A stretch of 64,000 bases of DNA from Synechococcus sp. ROS8604 (GTDB lineage Bacteria; Cyanobacteriota; Cyanobacteriia; PCC-6307; Cyanobiaceae). Of the stretch, positions 20,174 through 27,031 are shown piece by piece. The first letter of the stretch is position 1. Each line of letters begins with the position of its first letter. The DNA lies in the NCBI RefSeq assembly GCF_014279655.1, contig NZ_CP047946.1:558001-622000 (forward strand), in the 5' to 3' direction. Both the position numbers and the translations under genes were made by a program. The notes under the pieces were generated by a model. That model worked only from the letters and a program-made list of their open reading frames with translations, had not been told where the DNA came from and made no database searches.

Positions 20174-20818
20174 ATGACTGACATCACTGCACAGCCTCGA
20201 GCGTTTGCTGTTTTCGATGGCGATCTTGATGCGGACTGGGCGGAGCGTTACAGCCATGCCACCGCTCTCGCTGTGGATACGGAAGCGATGGGTTTGATTC
20301 ATGGACGGGATCGTCTCTGTCTGGTTCAAATCTGTGATGCCGAAGATCAGGTGTCCTGCGTTCGCATCGCCCTGGGGCAAACCGAGGCTCCACGCCTTAA
20401 AGCGTTGATGGAACAGGCCTCGATCGAGAAGGTGTTCCATTTCGCCCGCTTTGATGTGGCGGCGCTGGCGACCGGGCTGGGCATCAGGGTGAACCCCATT
20501 TTCTGCACCAAGGTTGGGAGTCGGTTAGCTCGCACCTACAGCCCTCGCCATGGACTCAAGGAGGTGGTGATGGAGCTGGTGGGTGTGGAGCTGGATAAGC
20601 AGGCCCAAAGCAGTGATTGGGGTCGTGTGGATGAACTCAGCCACACCCAACTCGCCTATGCGGCGAACGATGCGCGCTACTTACTCCCCGCCCGAGACCG
20701 CCTCAAGGAGATGTTGCAGCGTGAGGGTCGCTGGGACCTTGCCGAGCGTTGCTTTGGTTGCATTCCGGTGATGTCTGATCTCGATCGCTTTCGCTTCACC
20801 CAGACCTTTGAGCATTAA
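20174..20818 (+). CDS. RNase D-like 3'-5' exonuclease
   Basis: 214 aa from the ATG at 20174. DEDDy exonuclease motifs: ALAVDTEAMG (Exo I, D and E), HFARFDVAAL (Exo II, D) and YAANDARYLLPARD (Exo III, Y...D). There is no HRDC domain, so it is a minimal RND-type nuclease of the kind common in cyanobacteria, likely acting on structured RNA 3' ends. An upstream in-frame start at 20123 would add 17 residues lacking homology. Confidence 0.88.
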   Translation: MTDITAQPRAFAVFDGDLDADWAERYSHATALAVDTEAMGLIHGRDRLCLVQICDAEDQVSCVRIALGQTEAPRLKALMEQASIEKVFHFARFDVAALATGLGIRVNPIFCTKVGSRLARTYSPRHGLKEVVMELVGVELDKQAQSSDWGRVDELSHTQLAYAANDARYLLPARDRLKEMLQREGRWDLAERCFGCIPVMSDLDRFRFTQTFEH

Positions 20819-20852
20819 GGCCCTGGCCTCTGCCGTGCTGGTGGCCTGGACT

Positions 20853-21122
20853 TCAATCCTCCAGCATGAATTTCTCATCCAGGGGCTCTGCTTCGAGCAA
20901 GCGGTCGAGGACTTGCCCCTGATCGTGTTCTCCTTGTGAGCGTTCGTTTTGTGCGTCTGCAAGCAGGGTTGTGGCCACCTCTTTACGGGACGTCAAATCC
21001 TTGGCGCCTATCTTGCTGGCAGCCAGTTCCACCCTTCGGCGGGCTGACGACTGGCTGATGCCAAGTTCGGTGGCCAGTTCCGCGCAGAGCCTGAGGTAGT
21101 CATGGTCCTGAATCGCGGGCAT
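20853..21122 (-). CDS. Conserved small helical protein of unknown function
   Basis: 89 aa, predicted almost wholly alpha-helical: DYLRLCAELATELGISQSSARRRVELAASKIG resembles a helix-turn-helix, followed by a charged tail rich in Asp, Glu and Gln. It could bind DNA, but no family is recognised. Twenty bp downstream of the LpxB-like gene stop on the same strand, which suggests an operon. Confidence 0.6.
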   Translation of the reverse strand: MPAIQDHDYLRLCAELATELGISQSSARRRVELAASKIGAKDLTSRKEVATTLLADAQNERSQGEHDQGQVLDRLLEAEPLDEKFMLED

Positions 21123-21142
21123 GGCTGAAGGACGATTGCCTC

Positions 21143-22393
21143 TCAGTATCCGTGTCCGAGCGGCAGTTGGATCAGAACTCGCTTCGCGATGGCTTCACTG
21201 CCACCGGCAGGCCCCATGCGTTGTCGACCTCTTCGACCCATTTGCAATCTCAAAGATGGGTCCTCGAGGAGCTGTTTCAGACGTGTGTTGAGCTCATGGC
21301 TCGATTGGCAAGAACGCACCGCTCCACCGAGCAAACGACTTTGGCGTTTTGCGAACCCTTGGGTGAATTGAGGTCCTTTCCCAGGAAGGGAGAGAGCGGG
21401 AATGCCCAAGCCGACGAGTTGCTCGGTGGCTGTTCCGGCCGTGGCGACGCCCACTTCAGCCCATGGAGCCCAAAGCTCGAACTGTCCGGTCCCTAAGAGG
21501 ACAAGGATCTGCCCTCTTAGCCAGCATGCTCCCGCCTGCAACGCATCACTGGGTGGTGGACTGGATCGAAATCCTTGGCGCTTGAGCTCTGAGCCAAGGG
21601 CTTGAAGGCTTGGCGTGCTGCCAAGCGCGACCAGCACGGCAATCGGTCGGTCGCTGGGCAACGGTGCCAACCCGAGCAGTAAGCGGCTGAAGTTGCGCTC
21701 CGCTTCTGGCATGCGGCTTCCGCACAGCAGCAGGATGCGCCTGCAGCGACTCAGGCTGGCAGGGGCGGATGTGTTACTCAACCCATCCATCATCGGATTG
21801 CCAGGGGCTTCCGCGCGGACCCCATGCTTTCGCAGTCCTCGCGCTGTTAAGCGGTCACGGGTGACCACCAAACGGCAGCGTTTGTTGCGCATGAGCAGCC
21901 ATTCCCACGGATCCCATTCGCTCCCTTTAAGGGCGTGATAGTGATCGCTGAGGTCACGACCAGGGCCGCTGGACCAGGTGTAATCGCTTTTTGGGGTGCC
22001 CACAACGGCGAAGTGCCGTCCCGAACCCCAAGCCATCAAGAGCGGGAGCAGGTCTCCCACGGCAAGGACGGCGTCAATCTCAGCGCGAAGTTTGCGCAGG
22101 CATCGCCATTGCTGCCATGTGAGCAGGGGTAGCCCAGCGATTAAATCCGCAAAGAGGCCACTCAGGCTTTGATTGCTAAATCCGCCACTTGGGAGCGGCG
22201 CAGCGGGCCCAACCTGTTGGACCCAGCCTTCTTCGATGGCTGGCCTGAAGCTTCCGCCCGTCCCAACCAGTGGCAACACCTTCAGGGTGAGTTGCGGACG
22301 TTGGGTCCGAAGTGCCTCGATGATCTTTAAGGCGATGAGGTCTTCCCCGTGACCATTGCTGATGAGCAGCAGGGAACCTGAACCCTCGCTGAT
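21143..22393 (-). CDS. Lipid-A-disaccharide synthase-related glycosyltransferase-like protein
   Basis: About 416 aa. The start motif LLLISNGHGEDLIALKI, VGTGGSFRPA, AVLAVGDLLPLLMAW, FAVVGTPKSDYTW and the C-terminal GTATEQLVGLGIPALSLPGKGPQFT are typical of the cyanobacterial LpxB-related family (GT-B fold), distinct from true LpxB. The frame stays open upstream across the tRNA-Cys gene, so a far-upstream ATG is unlikely to be real; between the tRNA and the motif there is no ATG/GTG/TTG. Candidates are ATC at 22391-22393 or CTG at 22370-22372. Start is therefore uncertain; the body of the gene is not. Confidence 0.78.
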   Translation of the reverse strand: MSEGSGSLLLISNGHGEDLIALKIIEALRTQRPQLTLKVLPLVGTGGSFRPAIEEGWVQQVGPAAPLPSGGFSNQSLSGLFADLIAGLPLLTWQQWRCLRKLRAEIDAVLAVGDLLPLLMAWGSGRHFAVVGTPKSDYTWSSGPGRDLSDHYHALKGSEWDPWEWLLMRNKRCRLVVTRDRLTARGLRKHGVRAEAPGNPMMDGLSNTSAPASLSRCRRILLLCGSRMPEAERNFSRLLLGLAPLPSDRPIAVLVALGSTPSLQALGSELKRQGFRSSPPPSDALQAGACWLRGQILVLLGTGQFELWAPWAEVGVATAGTATEQLVGLGIPALSLPGKGPQFTQGFAKRQSRLLGGAVRSCQSSHELNTRLKQLLEDPSLRLQMGRRGRQRMGPAGGSEAIAKRVLIQLPLGHGY

Positions 22394-22426
22394 ACGATCC
22401 GCTAGTGGAGCTGACGCTCCCCGAAT

Positions 22427-22497
22427 GGCGGCATGGCCAAGTGGTAAGGCAGAGGATTGCAAATCCTTTATCCCCAGTTCGAATCTGGGTGCCGCCT
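22427..22497 (+). tRNA. tRNA-Cys (anticodon GCA)
   Basis: Acceptor GGCGGCA pairs with TGCCGCC, D arm GCC/GGC, anticodon stem GAGGA/TCCTT with loop TTGCAAA (anticodon GCA), T arm CCCAG/CTGGG with TTCGAAT, discriminator T. It runs antisense to the start region of the LpxB-like gene. Its 3' half is the integration site of the element that follows. Confidence 0.96.
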
Positions 22498-22499
22498 TT
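22467..22499 (+). repeat. attL: 33-bp att core within tRNA-Cys 3' end
   Basis: Identical over all 33 bp to 28570-28602. It runs from the 3' side of the anticodon stem through the T arm and acceptor to 2 bp past the discriminator. After insertion the tRNA is left complete. Confidence 0.93.
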
Positions 22500-22501
22500 A
22501 A

Positions 22502-22551
22502 GAAATTCCCTGAGAGTGCTGACTGTGATTGCATTCTCGGGGATTTCTTTT
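22502..22551 (+). terminator. Rho-independent terminator just inside the element, downstream of tRNA-Cys
   Basis: Stem 22502-22519 pairs with 22531-22547 (about 16 pairs including G-T, one bulge), followed by TTTT. As it lies inside attL, the element itself supplies the terminator for the tRNA it entered. Confidence 0.8.
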
Positions 22552-22562
22552 GGGACGACACG

Positions 22563-22582
22563 GGTAGGTAAACGGTAGGTAA
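22563..22582 (+). promoter_or_regulatory. Paired GGTAGGTAA sites (putative left arm-type recombinase sites)
   Basis: GGTAGGTAA occurs at 22563-22571 and 22574-22582, 11 bp apart, 64 bp inside attL. The same pair with the same 11-bp spacing recurs near attR. Tyrosine recombinases often bind short repeated arm sites flanking the core. Confidence 0.6.
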
Positions 22583-22782
22583 CCGTCTGGTTCCTTCCAG
22601 TCTCCCAAACGTCCGAGAACTTACCTGCTTCACCTCTGCTGAGGGGGGTTCTGAACGCAAGTGGTTTTGCGTGAAACCGCTGCCCCTCTGTCCCAAAACC
22701 CAAGAGTTGCCAGGACGCCAAAAACTGCCGTCACAACAGGGGTTTTGCCGTGTTCAAAACTCTGTACGGTTGATTTGTGCTG

Positions 22783-22799
22783 AAAACCCACTGGGTTTT
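22783..22799 (+). promoter_or_regulatory. Small inverted repeat directly before the serine recombinase start
   Basis: AAAACCC-ACT-GGGTTTT, a 7-bp perfect inverted repeat ending 4 bp before the ATG at 22804. It occupies the place of a ribosome binding site, so it may be an operator or a translation-control hairpin. Function is inference. Confidence 0.4.
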
Positions 22800-22803
22800 G
22801 ACC

Positions 22804-23382
22804 ATGTCGCGATCAATCGGGTACGCCCGCTGTTCCACCACCCACCAAGACACCGCTGCTCAGACCGCTGAACTGAAGGGTGCGGGATGCGTGCAGGTGT
22901 TTGCCGAGAAGGTGTCCTCTCGTGCACCGCTGGAGAAACGTCACCAGTTGCGTGCCTGCCTGGAGACGCTGCAGAAGGGAGATGAACTGGTAATTTCCAA
23001 ACTTGACCGCTTGGGACGGTCCCAGGTGGAGGTGATCAACCGTCTTGCTGACCTGCAGGAGAAGGGAATTCACATCAGGACCCTGGATGGACTGATCAAC
23101 ACCAGAGGACTGGGACGACTCGCCCCTTTGGTGATTGGACTGCTGACGGGTCTTTCTGAGGTTGAGAGGTCATTGATCCAAGAACGCACCAGAGAGTCCG
23201 TTGAACACCGCAGGAAGACGGGTGGAAACCTTGGTGGGAGACCCAAGACCTCAGAGAAGAAAGAACGTCTTGTGCTGCGTCTGAGGAGTGAGGGGGAGTC
23301 CTACAGGTCGATTCGTGATCAAACAGGGATCTCTGTATCAACGATTCAACGAATCCTCCAGAACCAGGAGGTCGCGTCATGA
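22804..23382 (+). CDS. Small serine recombinase (resolvase/invertase family)
   Basis: 192 aa from the ATG at 22804. Catalytic N-domain: IGYARCSTTHQDTAAQ with the nucleophilic Ser near residue 11, LVISKLDRLGRS (conserved D and R residues) and ERSLIQERTRES at the dimer helix. C-terminal Hin-type helix-turn-helix: SYRSIRDQTGISVSTIQRIL. The layout and length match Tn3/Hin-type resolvases. In an element that already has a tyrosine recombinase it may resolve dimers or invert a segment. Stop overlaps the start of the next small gene (ATGA at 23379-23382), so they are coupled. Confidence 0.93.
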   Translation: MSRSIGYARCSTTHQDTAAQTAELKGAGCVQVFAEKVSSRAPLEKRHQLRACLETLQKGDELVISKLDRLGRSQVEVINRLADLQEKGIHIRTLDGLINTRGLGRLAPLVIGLLTGLSEVERSLIQERTRESVEHRRKTGGNLGGRPKTSEKKERLVLRLRSEGESYRSIRDQTGISVSTIQRILQNQEVAS

Positions 23383-23552
23383 CCAAGATCGATATCCAGT
23401 ACCAGGATCAGTTCGGGAGATGGAGACACCTCCAGACCAAACACAATGAAGGTGATGCGTATCGCTCTGCCTCTCACCGCGCACGATCGACCGGGAAACG
23501 CCATCGACTGGTGGATCAAGACGGAACTCTTCTGGACTTGATCGATCCCTGA
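23379..23552 (+). CDS. 57-aa protein translationally coupled to the serine recombinase
   Basis: ATG at 23379 overlaps the recombinase stop by 4 bp. The product (MTKIDIQYQDQFGRWRH..., ending LLDLIDP) looks like a small beta-rich domain with the pattern QYxDxFGRWRHLQT...AxRxAxSxAR...HRLVDxDGxLLDL, reminiscent of short phage/plasmid proteins. No family is recognised and the function is unknown. Confidence 0.6.
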   Translation: MTKIDIQYQDQFGRWRHLQTKHNEGDAYRSASHRARSTGKRHRLVDQDGTLLDLIDP

Positions 23553-23955
23553 AATAAAAATCAAATAGTTAATCTATAAAGAGTGTATAGGGATCCTATT
23601 TGCCGAAATCAGTTTAAAAATATTGCTGCCTTCTGCGCCTCTTGTTGCCTAACCCTGTAAACACAAAGACTCGCTTGACCTGTATGAATAATCTCTGTAT
23701 AATTGCTGAACACAAAGACAAAGATATTTAGACCCTCTGCAGAGGTAGAGATCGTCAAACTTTGCTTTAAGAGTCTCTGGAGTCCATTGGATTCCCCAAG
23801 GGACTCGGTGTACCCAGAGATAACCCTTAAATCTCAGAACTATTCCATAAGACCAGTAATACCAATGAGTTACCCCAAGTCAACCAAAACAAATCACCAG
23901 AGAAGAACCGATCGAAGAGAGGTTCATTCACGACCAACGGGAGTGAATGAGTCAA
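23553..23955. other. AT-rich non-coding stretch upstream of the hairpin and HUH-like gene
   Basis: 403 bp with low GC compared with the rest of the window and no convincing long gene. An open frame starting at 23865 (ATG, 42 codons, very basic, ending at the TGA 23991-23993) would overlap the TTG start of the next gene in a TTGA junction; it might be a coupled leader peptide but cannot be supported further. The stretch is a plausible site for a promoter or replication origin. Confidence 0.5.
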
Positions 23956-23998
23956 GATCCTCAAGGACGTTTCTGAATCAGAAACGTCCTTGAGGATC
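23956..23998 (+). promoter_or_regulatory. Perfect 20-bp hairpin at the start of the HUH-like gene
   Basis: Positions 23956-23975 pair without a mismatch with 23979-23998, loop AAT. There is no T-tract after it, so it is not a simple terminator. It contains the TTG start codon (23990) of the following gene. Candidate roles are a nick site or single-strand origin for the HUH protein, or a translation switch. Confidence 0.75.
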
Positions 23999-24544
23999 CA
24001 TCAAGAGACCAGTTCTCATCCAAAGGTCCTCCAGGAACTGATCAGAGATCAATGGGAGAACAATTTCCAACCCCAGTGGTTCATCACATTGCTATGGAAC
24101 GATCTCCCCACTCAATTCGATGTAGTTAAGGGTCATGCAGGAACATTTAGGAACGTCTTTTTGACCCAACTCATGGATTGCAATTCACCCACCAGGATTC
24201 CTGATCCTCCAGAACGACCATCCTTGATCTTTATGCAGGAGAGGAAACCAGTGATCGTTAAAGGACGACAGATCACTGCATTCCACACCCATCTCCATCT
24301 GGGTGCTCTACCTGACCCTCTGAACCACCTCTGGTACCTGGATCACCTGATTCATCAGAAGGTTTCTCCAAAGGTCCGGAAACTCCTCAAGACCACCTCA
24401 GAGGGGAACAGGGGTGTGGTGATCAAACCCTGGAACTGGGATCACCATGCGTTCTACAACCTGAAGGATTACTACTCCTACAGACACCATCAGGATCCTG
24501 ATTTGGTTTTGGACTATGAGAATTCAGACCTTCTCTTTAACTAA
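23990..24544 (+). CDS. Putative HUH-type replication/relaxase protein (Rep-like)
   Basis: 184 aa. Three stretches match the order of Rep HUH endonuclease motifs: motif I-like WFITLLWND (residues ~29-37), motif II-like FHTHLHLGA (His-x-His-x-His, ~98-106) and motif III-like AFYNLKDYYSY (Tyr...Lys...Tyr, ~154-164). Proteins of this class nick at a hairpin and become covalently bound through Tyr. The adjacent 43-nt hairpin and the CopG-like gene downstream fit a small rolling-circle-plasmid-like module. The only start after the upstream stop is TTG at 23990. Assignment is by motif reading only; similarity could be spurious. Confidence 0.55.
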   Translation: MRIHQETSSHPKVLQELIRDQWENNFQPQWFITLLWNDLPTQFDVVKGHAGTFRNVFLTQLMDCNSPTRIPDPPERPSLIFMQERKPVIVKGRQITAFHTHLHLGALPDPLNHLWYLDHLIHQKVSPKVRKLLKTTSEGNRGVVIKPWNWDHHAFYNLKDYYSYRHHQDPDLVLDYENSDLLFN

Positions 24545-24561
24545 TCACTTTTACAAACATT

Positions 24562-24807
24562 ATGAAACTCAAATTCTACGACCAGATCCCTTCTGCGCAA
24601 ATTACCTTGTCAATAAGAGAACTGGTGATTCTTCAGTCACTTGCATCAAAACTTTTGACAGAAGACAAAATTTATGAATAAGCACTCCCTACTCTTTGCA
24701 ATGAAGAGGATTCAGAATCGATTGTGGAGTTCGCTAAACAGTTAAGAGAAGAACTCGACACCTTGGTTGATGAGTCAGTTCTCACTCTTCCGTCAAAGAA
24801 TCTTTAA
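24562..24807 (+). pseudogene. Small gene interrupted by one in-frame TAA (39 + 41 codons)
   Basis: ATG at 24562 opens MKLKFYDQIPSAQITLSIRE..., reaches TAA at 24679-24681, then the same frame continues for 41 sense codons (…EEDSESIVEFAKQLREELDT…) to TAA at 24805-24807. Both halves have coherent helical character, so this is either a recently inactivated ~81-aa gene or one that needs readthrough. Product unknown. Confidence 0.5.
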
Positions 24808-24816
24808 ATAGAATAA

Positions 24817-24847
24817 ATAGAGATGTCCCCACCAGAGACATCTCTAT
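24817..24847 (+). promoter_or_regulatory. 11-bp perfect hairpin overlapping the next start codon
   Basis: ATAGAGATGTC (24817-24827) pairs perfectly with GACATCTCTAT (24837-24847); the ATG of the following gene is at 24846-24848, so its first two bases lie in the 3' arm. Probably a translation control element or terminator-like structure. Confidence 0.65.
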
Positions 24848-25031
24848 GAAGACCCTTGCCAAACCAGATCAAAGGAATATCAATCTGTTCTTTGGGAAAA
24901 GGAATCAGACCACTCTGCAAAAGTTTGATTCCTTATACCATCAACTCAGACGATCCAGAACGGGTACTCTGGATTTCTTGATCACTCACTATGAATGGTT
25001 CCAGAACAATCGTAGTGAGGTGGTCAGATGA
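24846..25031 (+). CDS. 61-aa protein of the element, unknown function
   Basis: Basic, helical (GKRNQTTLQKFDSLYHQLRRSRTGTLDFLITHYEWF). The pattern RxQTTLQKFDSL... might be a small DNA-binding fold. The stop overlaps the start of the ribbon-helix-helix-like gene (ATGA at 25028-25031), so both are translated together, as in antitoxin/toxin or copy-control pairs. No homologue is recognised. Confidence 0.55.
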   Translation: MKTLAKPDQRNINLFFGKRNQTTLQKFDSLYHQLRRSRTGTLDFLITHYEWFQNNRSEVVR

Positions 25032-25174
25032 ATATCACCATTCGGTTGACCAAGGTTGAGCACGAGATGCTGAAGGAACTTCAGAAGAGGGACAAGAGGT
25101 ACAAGAAGGGATTGGAGGAAAAGTTTATGTCTGAAATGATTCAAGATTTCACCCTTCTGAGAAAGAAGCGGTGA
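25028..25174 (+). CDS. Ribbon-helix-helix-like (CopG/Arc-type) small protein
   Basis: 48 aa: the N-terminal strand MNITIRLTKVE followed by helices HEMLKELQKRDKRYKKGLEEKFMSEMIQD matches the ribbon-helix-helix layout. CopG-type repressors control Rep synthesis in rolling-circle plasmids, consistent with the HUH-like gene 0.5 kb upstream. The last 26 bp overlap the 3' end of the minus-strand TPR gene. Function is inference. Confidence 0.55.
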   Translation: MNITIRLTKVEHEMLKELQKRDKRYKKGLEEKFMSEMIQDFTLLRKKR

Positions 25175-26405
25175 TTCCTTCAGGCAATTCATTGTAGATC
25201 TCAAATCCACCTTTATTCAACAACTGAATACAATCAGATTCACTTGCGCCGCCTAGGCACAGTTTAATCAGAGGAGAAAGGATTTTGCTTCTTTCTAGAT
25301 CACTATTACAACAGTGTCTGGTCAGTTTAATGGGGATGCATCGACGCTCTTTGATTGGATTCTCAAGAAAACTCTTATATTGCGACAGGTCATGCTTTGT
25401 ATCCCCAGAAAATACAAATTCTTGGGAACCATGTTTGTCGACATTTTTTAGAGACTTGTATTTCCATTCTTTAATGCTGTTTATCCTCTTCGCGACACGT
25501 TTATTTCGTCTCATTGTGGCAAAAAGTGATGGATTGTAGTCAGGGAAAACGGTATATTGAGGTGAAAATGCAATGATTGTCTTTGCATTAAGCAAAGGTC
25601 CCAGGAATAATGCGCTGGTGGCATTGCTGCTAACTCCAATGGCGACCACTTCAGAGAAAGATCCGAATAATGCAAAAAAATCCTTTAGGACATCCGTATC
25701 AATAGAATTTGACCAGGTCTCTTCTTTGTCAATAATCCTGAAAACATTGGCATTTTCAAAATCTGTATCTACAAAAGTACTTTCTAGATTAAGAAGTGCA
25801 CCCCCACAATTGACTATGCACGTCGTGCTTTCTTGAACATGTTTGGCGAGTATGCGCAAAAATTCATCTTCGTAGAGGAGAATGAACTGATTTTGCTTTT
25901 TTCTGAATCCCTTTTGAACTTTTATTTTTGCTTCCTCAAGCCGTTTGAGTGCAACGAGATCTTGTGCTGCACGTCCATAACCATTCCAGTTGTCTGGATG
26001 GTGAGTGATTAAGAGTTCAGAATATTCAAGAGATTTTTCACGATCATTAGATGCACGGAAGACATCCGTTGCAATCGTCAGGAGGTTGACCTGGTTAGGG
26101 AGTTTCTCCAGTCCTGATTGAATTTGTTTCTGTGCTTCTTCAAACCGCTTGAGTGCAACTAGTTCTTGTGCTGCACGACCATATCCATTCCAGTTGTCTG
26201 GATGGTGAGTGATTAGAAGTTCAGAATATTCAAGAGATTTCTCACGATCACCTGATGCACGGTAGATATTAGTTGCAATGGTGAGGAGATTGATCTGGTT
26301 AGGGAGTTTTTCTAGACCTATCGCCAGTTCTTCTTTTGCTGCGCTGAGATCTTTGGATTTCAGTAGTTTTTTGATTTTATCTGCGAACGTCTTCCAGTCG
26401 CTCAT
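25149..26405 (-). CDS. TPR protein with degenerate alpha/beta-hydrolase-like C-terminal domain (cargo)
   Basis: 418 aa. The first ~170 residues are tetratricopeptide-like, with two nearly identical 68-residue units (each LEKLPNQ(I/V)NLLTIAT... to EYSELLITHHPDNWNGYGRAAQ). The C-terminal part has IVNCGGALLNLES, VVAIGVSSNATSALFLGPLL and TIIAFSPQYTVFPDYNP, recalling a serine-hydrolase nucleophile elbow (GVSSN instead of GxSxG), as in TPR/polysaccharide-associated proteins of marine cyanobacteria. Likely cargo acting on the cell surface or glycans (inference). An 11-G tract lies 7 bp upstream of the ATG. Confidence 0.7.
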   Translation of the reverse strand: MSDWKTFADKIKKLLKSKDLSAAKEELAIGLEKLPNQINLLTIATNIYRASGDREKSLEYSELLITHHPDNWNGYGRAAQELVALKRFEEAQKQIQSGLEKLPNQVNLLTIATDVFRASNDREKSLEYSELLITHHPDNWNGYGRAAQDLVALKRLEEAKIKVQKGFRKKQNQFILLYEDEFLRILAKHVQESTTCIVNCGGALLNLESTFVDTDFENANVFRIIDKEETWSNSIDTDVLKDFFALFGSFSEVVAIGVSSNATSALFLGPLLNAKTIIAFSPQYTVFPDYNPSLFATMRRNKRVAKRINSIKEWKYKSLKNVDKHGSQEFVFSGDTKHDLSQYKSFLENPIKERRCIPIKLTRHCCNSDLERSKILSPLIKLCLGGASESDCIQLLNKGGFEIYNELPEGITASFSEG

Positions 26406-26411
26406 GGGTTC

Positions 26412-26422
26412 GGGGGGGGGGG
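26412..26422. repeat. Homopolymer of 11 G upstream of the TPR gene
   Basis: Eleven consecutive G on the plus strand (C on the coding strand), 7 bp before the TPR start codon. Such tracts slip during replication and can alter spacing to the ribosome site or promoter. Confidence 0.9.
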
Positions 26423-26511
26423 ATAGGTAATTATTGCATGGTCTGCTCTTCGTAGTGACTAGAGGGTCGTGATGAAGTCGCTACCCTTTGTTTGCCCAAG
26501 ACCAATTGCAT

Positions 26512-26856
26512 ATGGTCGCTCAAAAACTGCGAGTGATTCAGTCCAACGAGATGGGGTTTCGCTCTGCGGTTGGTGATGTGTGCTGGTCGGGTCTCAAATC
26601 CTTTACTGCCAAAGAAGAGAAATCTGGGTCAACGCTTAGGAAGACACTATTCATTTTGAAAAGATCAGACGGTCTCCGCGATTTTGCGGTTTTTGATTCT
26701 GTCTTTAACCACTTCAGAGACACTGACAGTAAATATGTCTTTGAGATCACTTCTGCCCCTATCGCGCTTCGGGATCAGATGATGATGGTTCATCTGATGT
26801 CTCGGAAGGATGTCAAACTTTCCGCAGTGGAACTGGTAGAGGAATTTGGTGAGTGA
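26512..26856 (+). CDS. Hypothetical protein of the element (114 aa)
   Basis: ATG at 26512 (an in-frame TTG at 26488 would add 8 residues). Mixed alpha/beta composition, with KTLFILKRSDGLRDFAVFD and KYVFEITSAPIALRDQMMM. No recognisable family. It is divergent from the TPR gene. Confidence 0.5.
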   Translation: MVAQKLRVIQSNEMGFRSAVGDVCWSGLKSFTAKEEKSGSTLRKTLFILKRSDGLRDFAVFDSVFNHFRDTDSKYVFEITSAPIALRDQMMMVHLMSRKDVKLSAVELVEEFGE

Positions 26857-26865
26857 GTCTGGTTT

Positions 26866-27030
26866 TCATGAATCGTGAACGTATGGATCTCGCATCCAGT
26901 CGGTCCCGGTCGCTCCTTTGAGTTGTCCACGACCAGTTGCGAGTGCGTCAGTCGCTCTCTTCGCGTCGTAGTGGAAGTAGTGCTCCTGGACGTACTGGAT
27001 TGAGGTGTCGCAGTTGTTGCTTGAGTGCTG
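26866..27030 (-). pseudogene. Remnant of the C-terminus of a second tyrosine recombinase
   Basis: The minus-strand frame reads NNCDTSIQYVQEHYFHYDAKRATDAL... and ends in a stop at 26866-26868. The segment TSIQYVQEHYFHYD resembles the catalytic Tyr region of phage-type integrases (GTSxxMIExHYxHL). No R or HxxR box exists upstream in this frame, because there the neighbouring integrase gene is read instead. It is therefore a decayed fragment, likely from an earlier integration. Confidence 0.5.
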
Positions 27031-27031
27031 A

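Noticed and set aside
22498-22696. Upstream extension of the LpxB-like frame across tRNA-Cys
   Set aside because: It crosses the tRNA and att core antisense and lacks homology; the real start must lie between the tRNA and the first motif.
23703-23993. 96-codon frame before the HUH-like gene
   Set aside because: Low-complexity and basic without recognisable features; only its last 42 codons, ending in a TTGA junction, might be a coupled leader.
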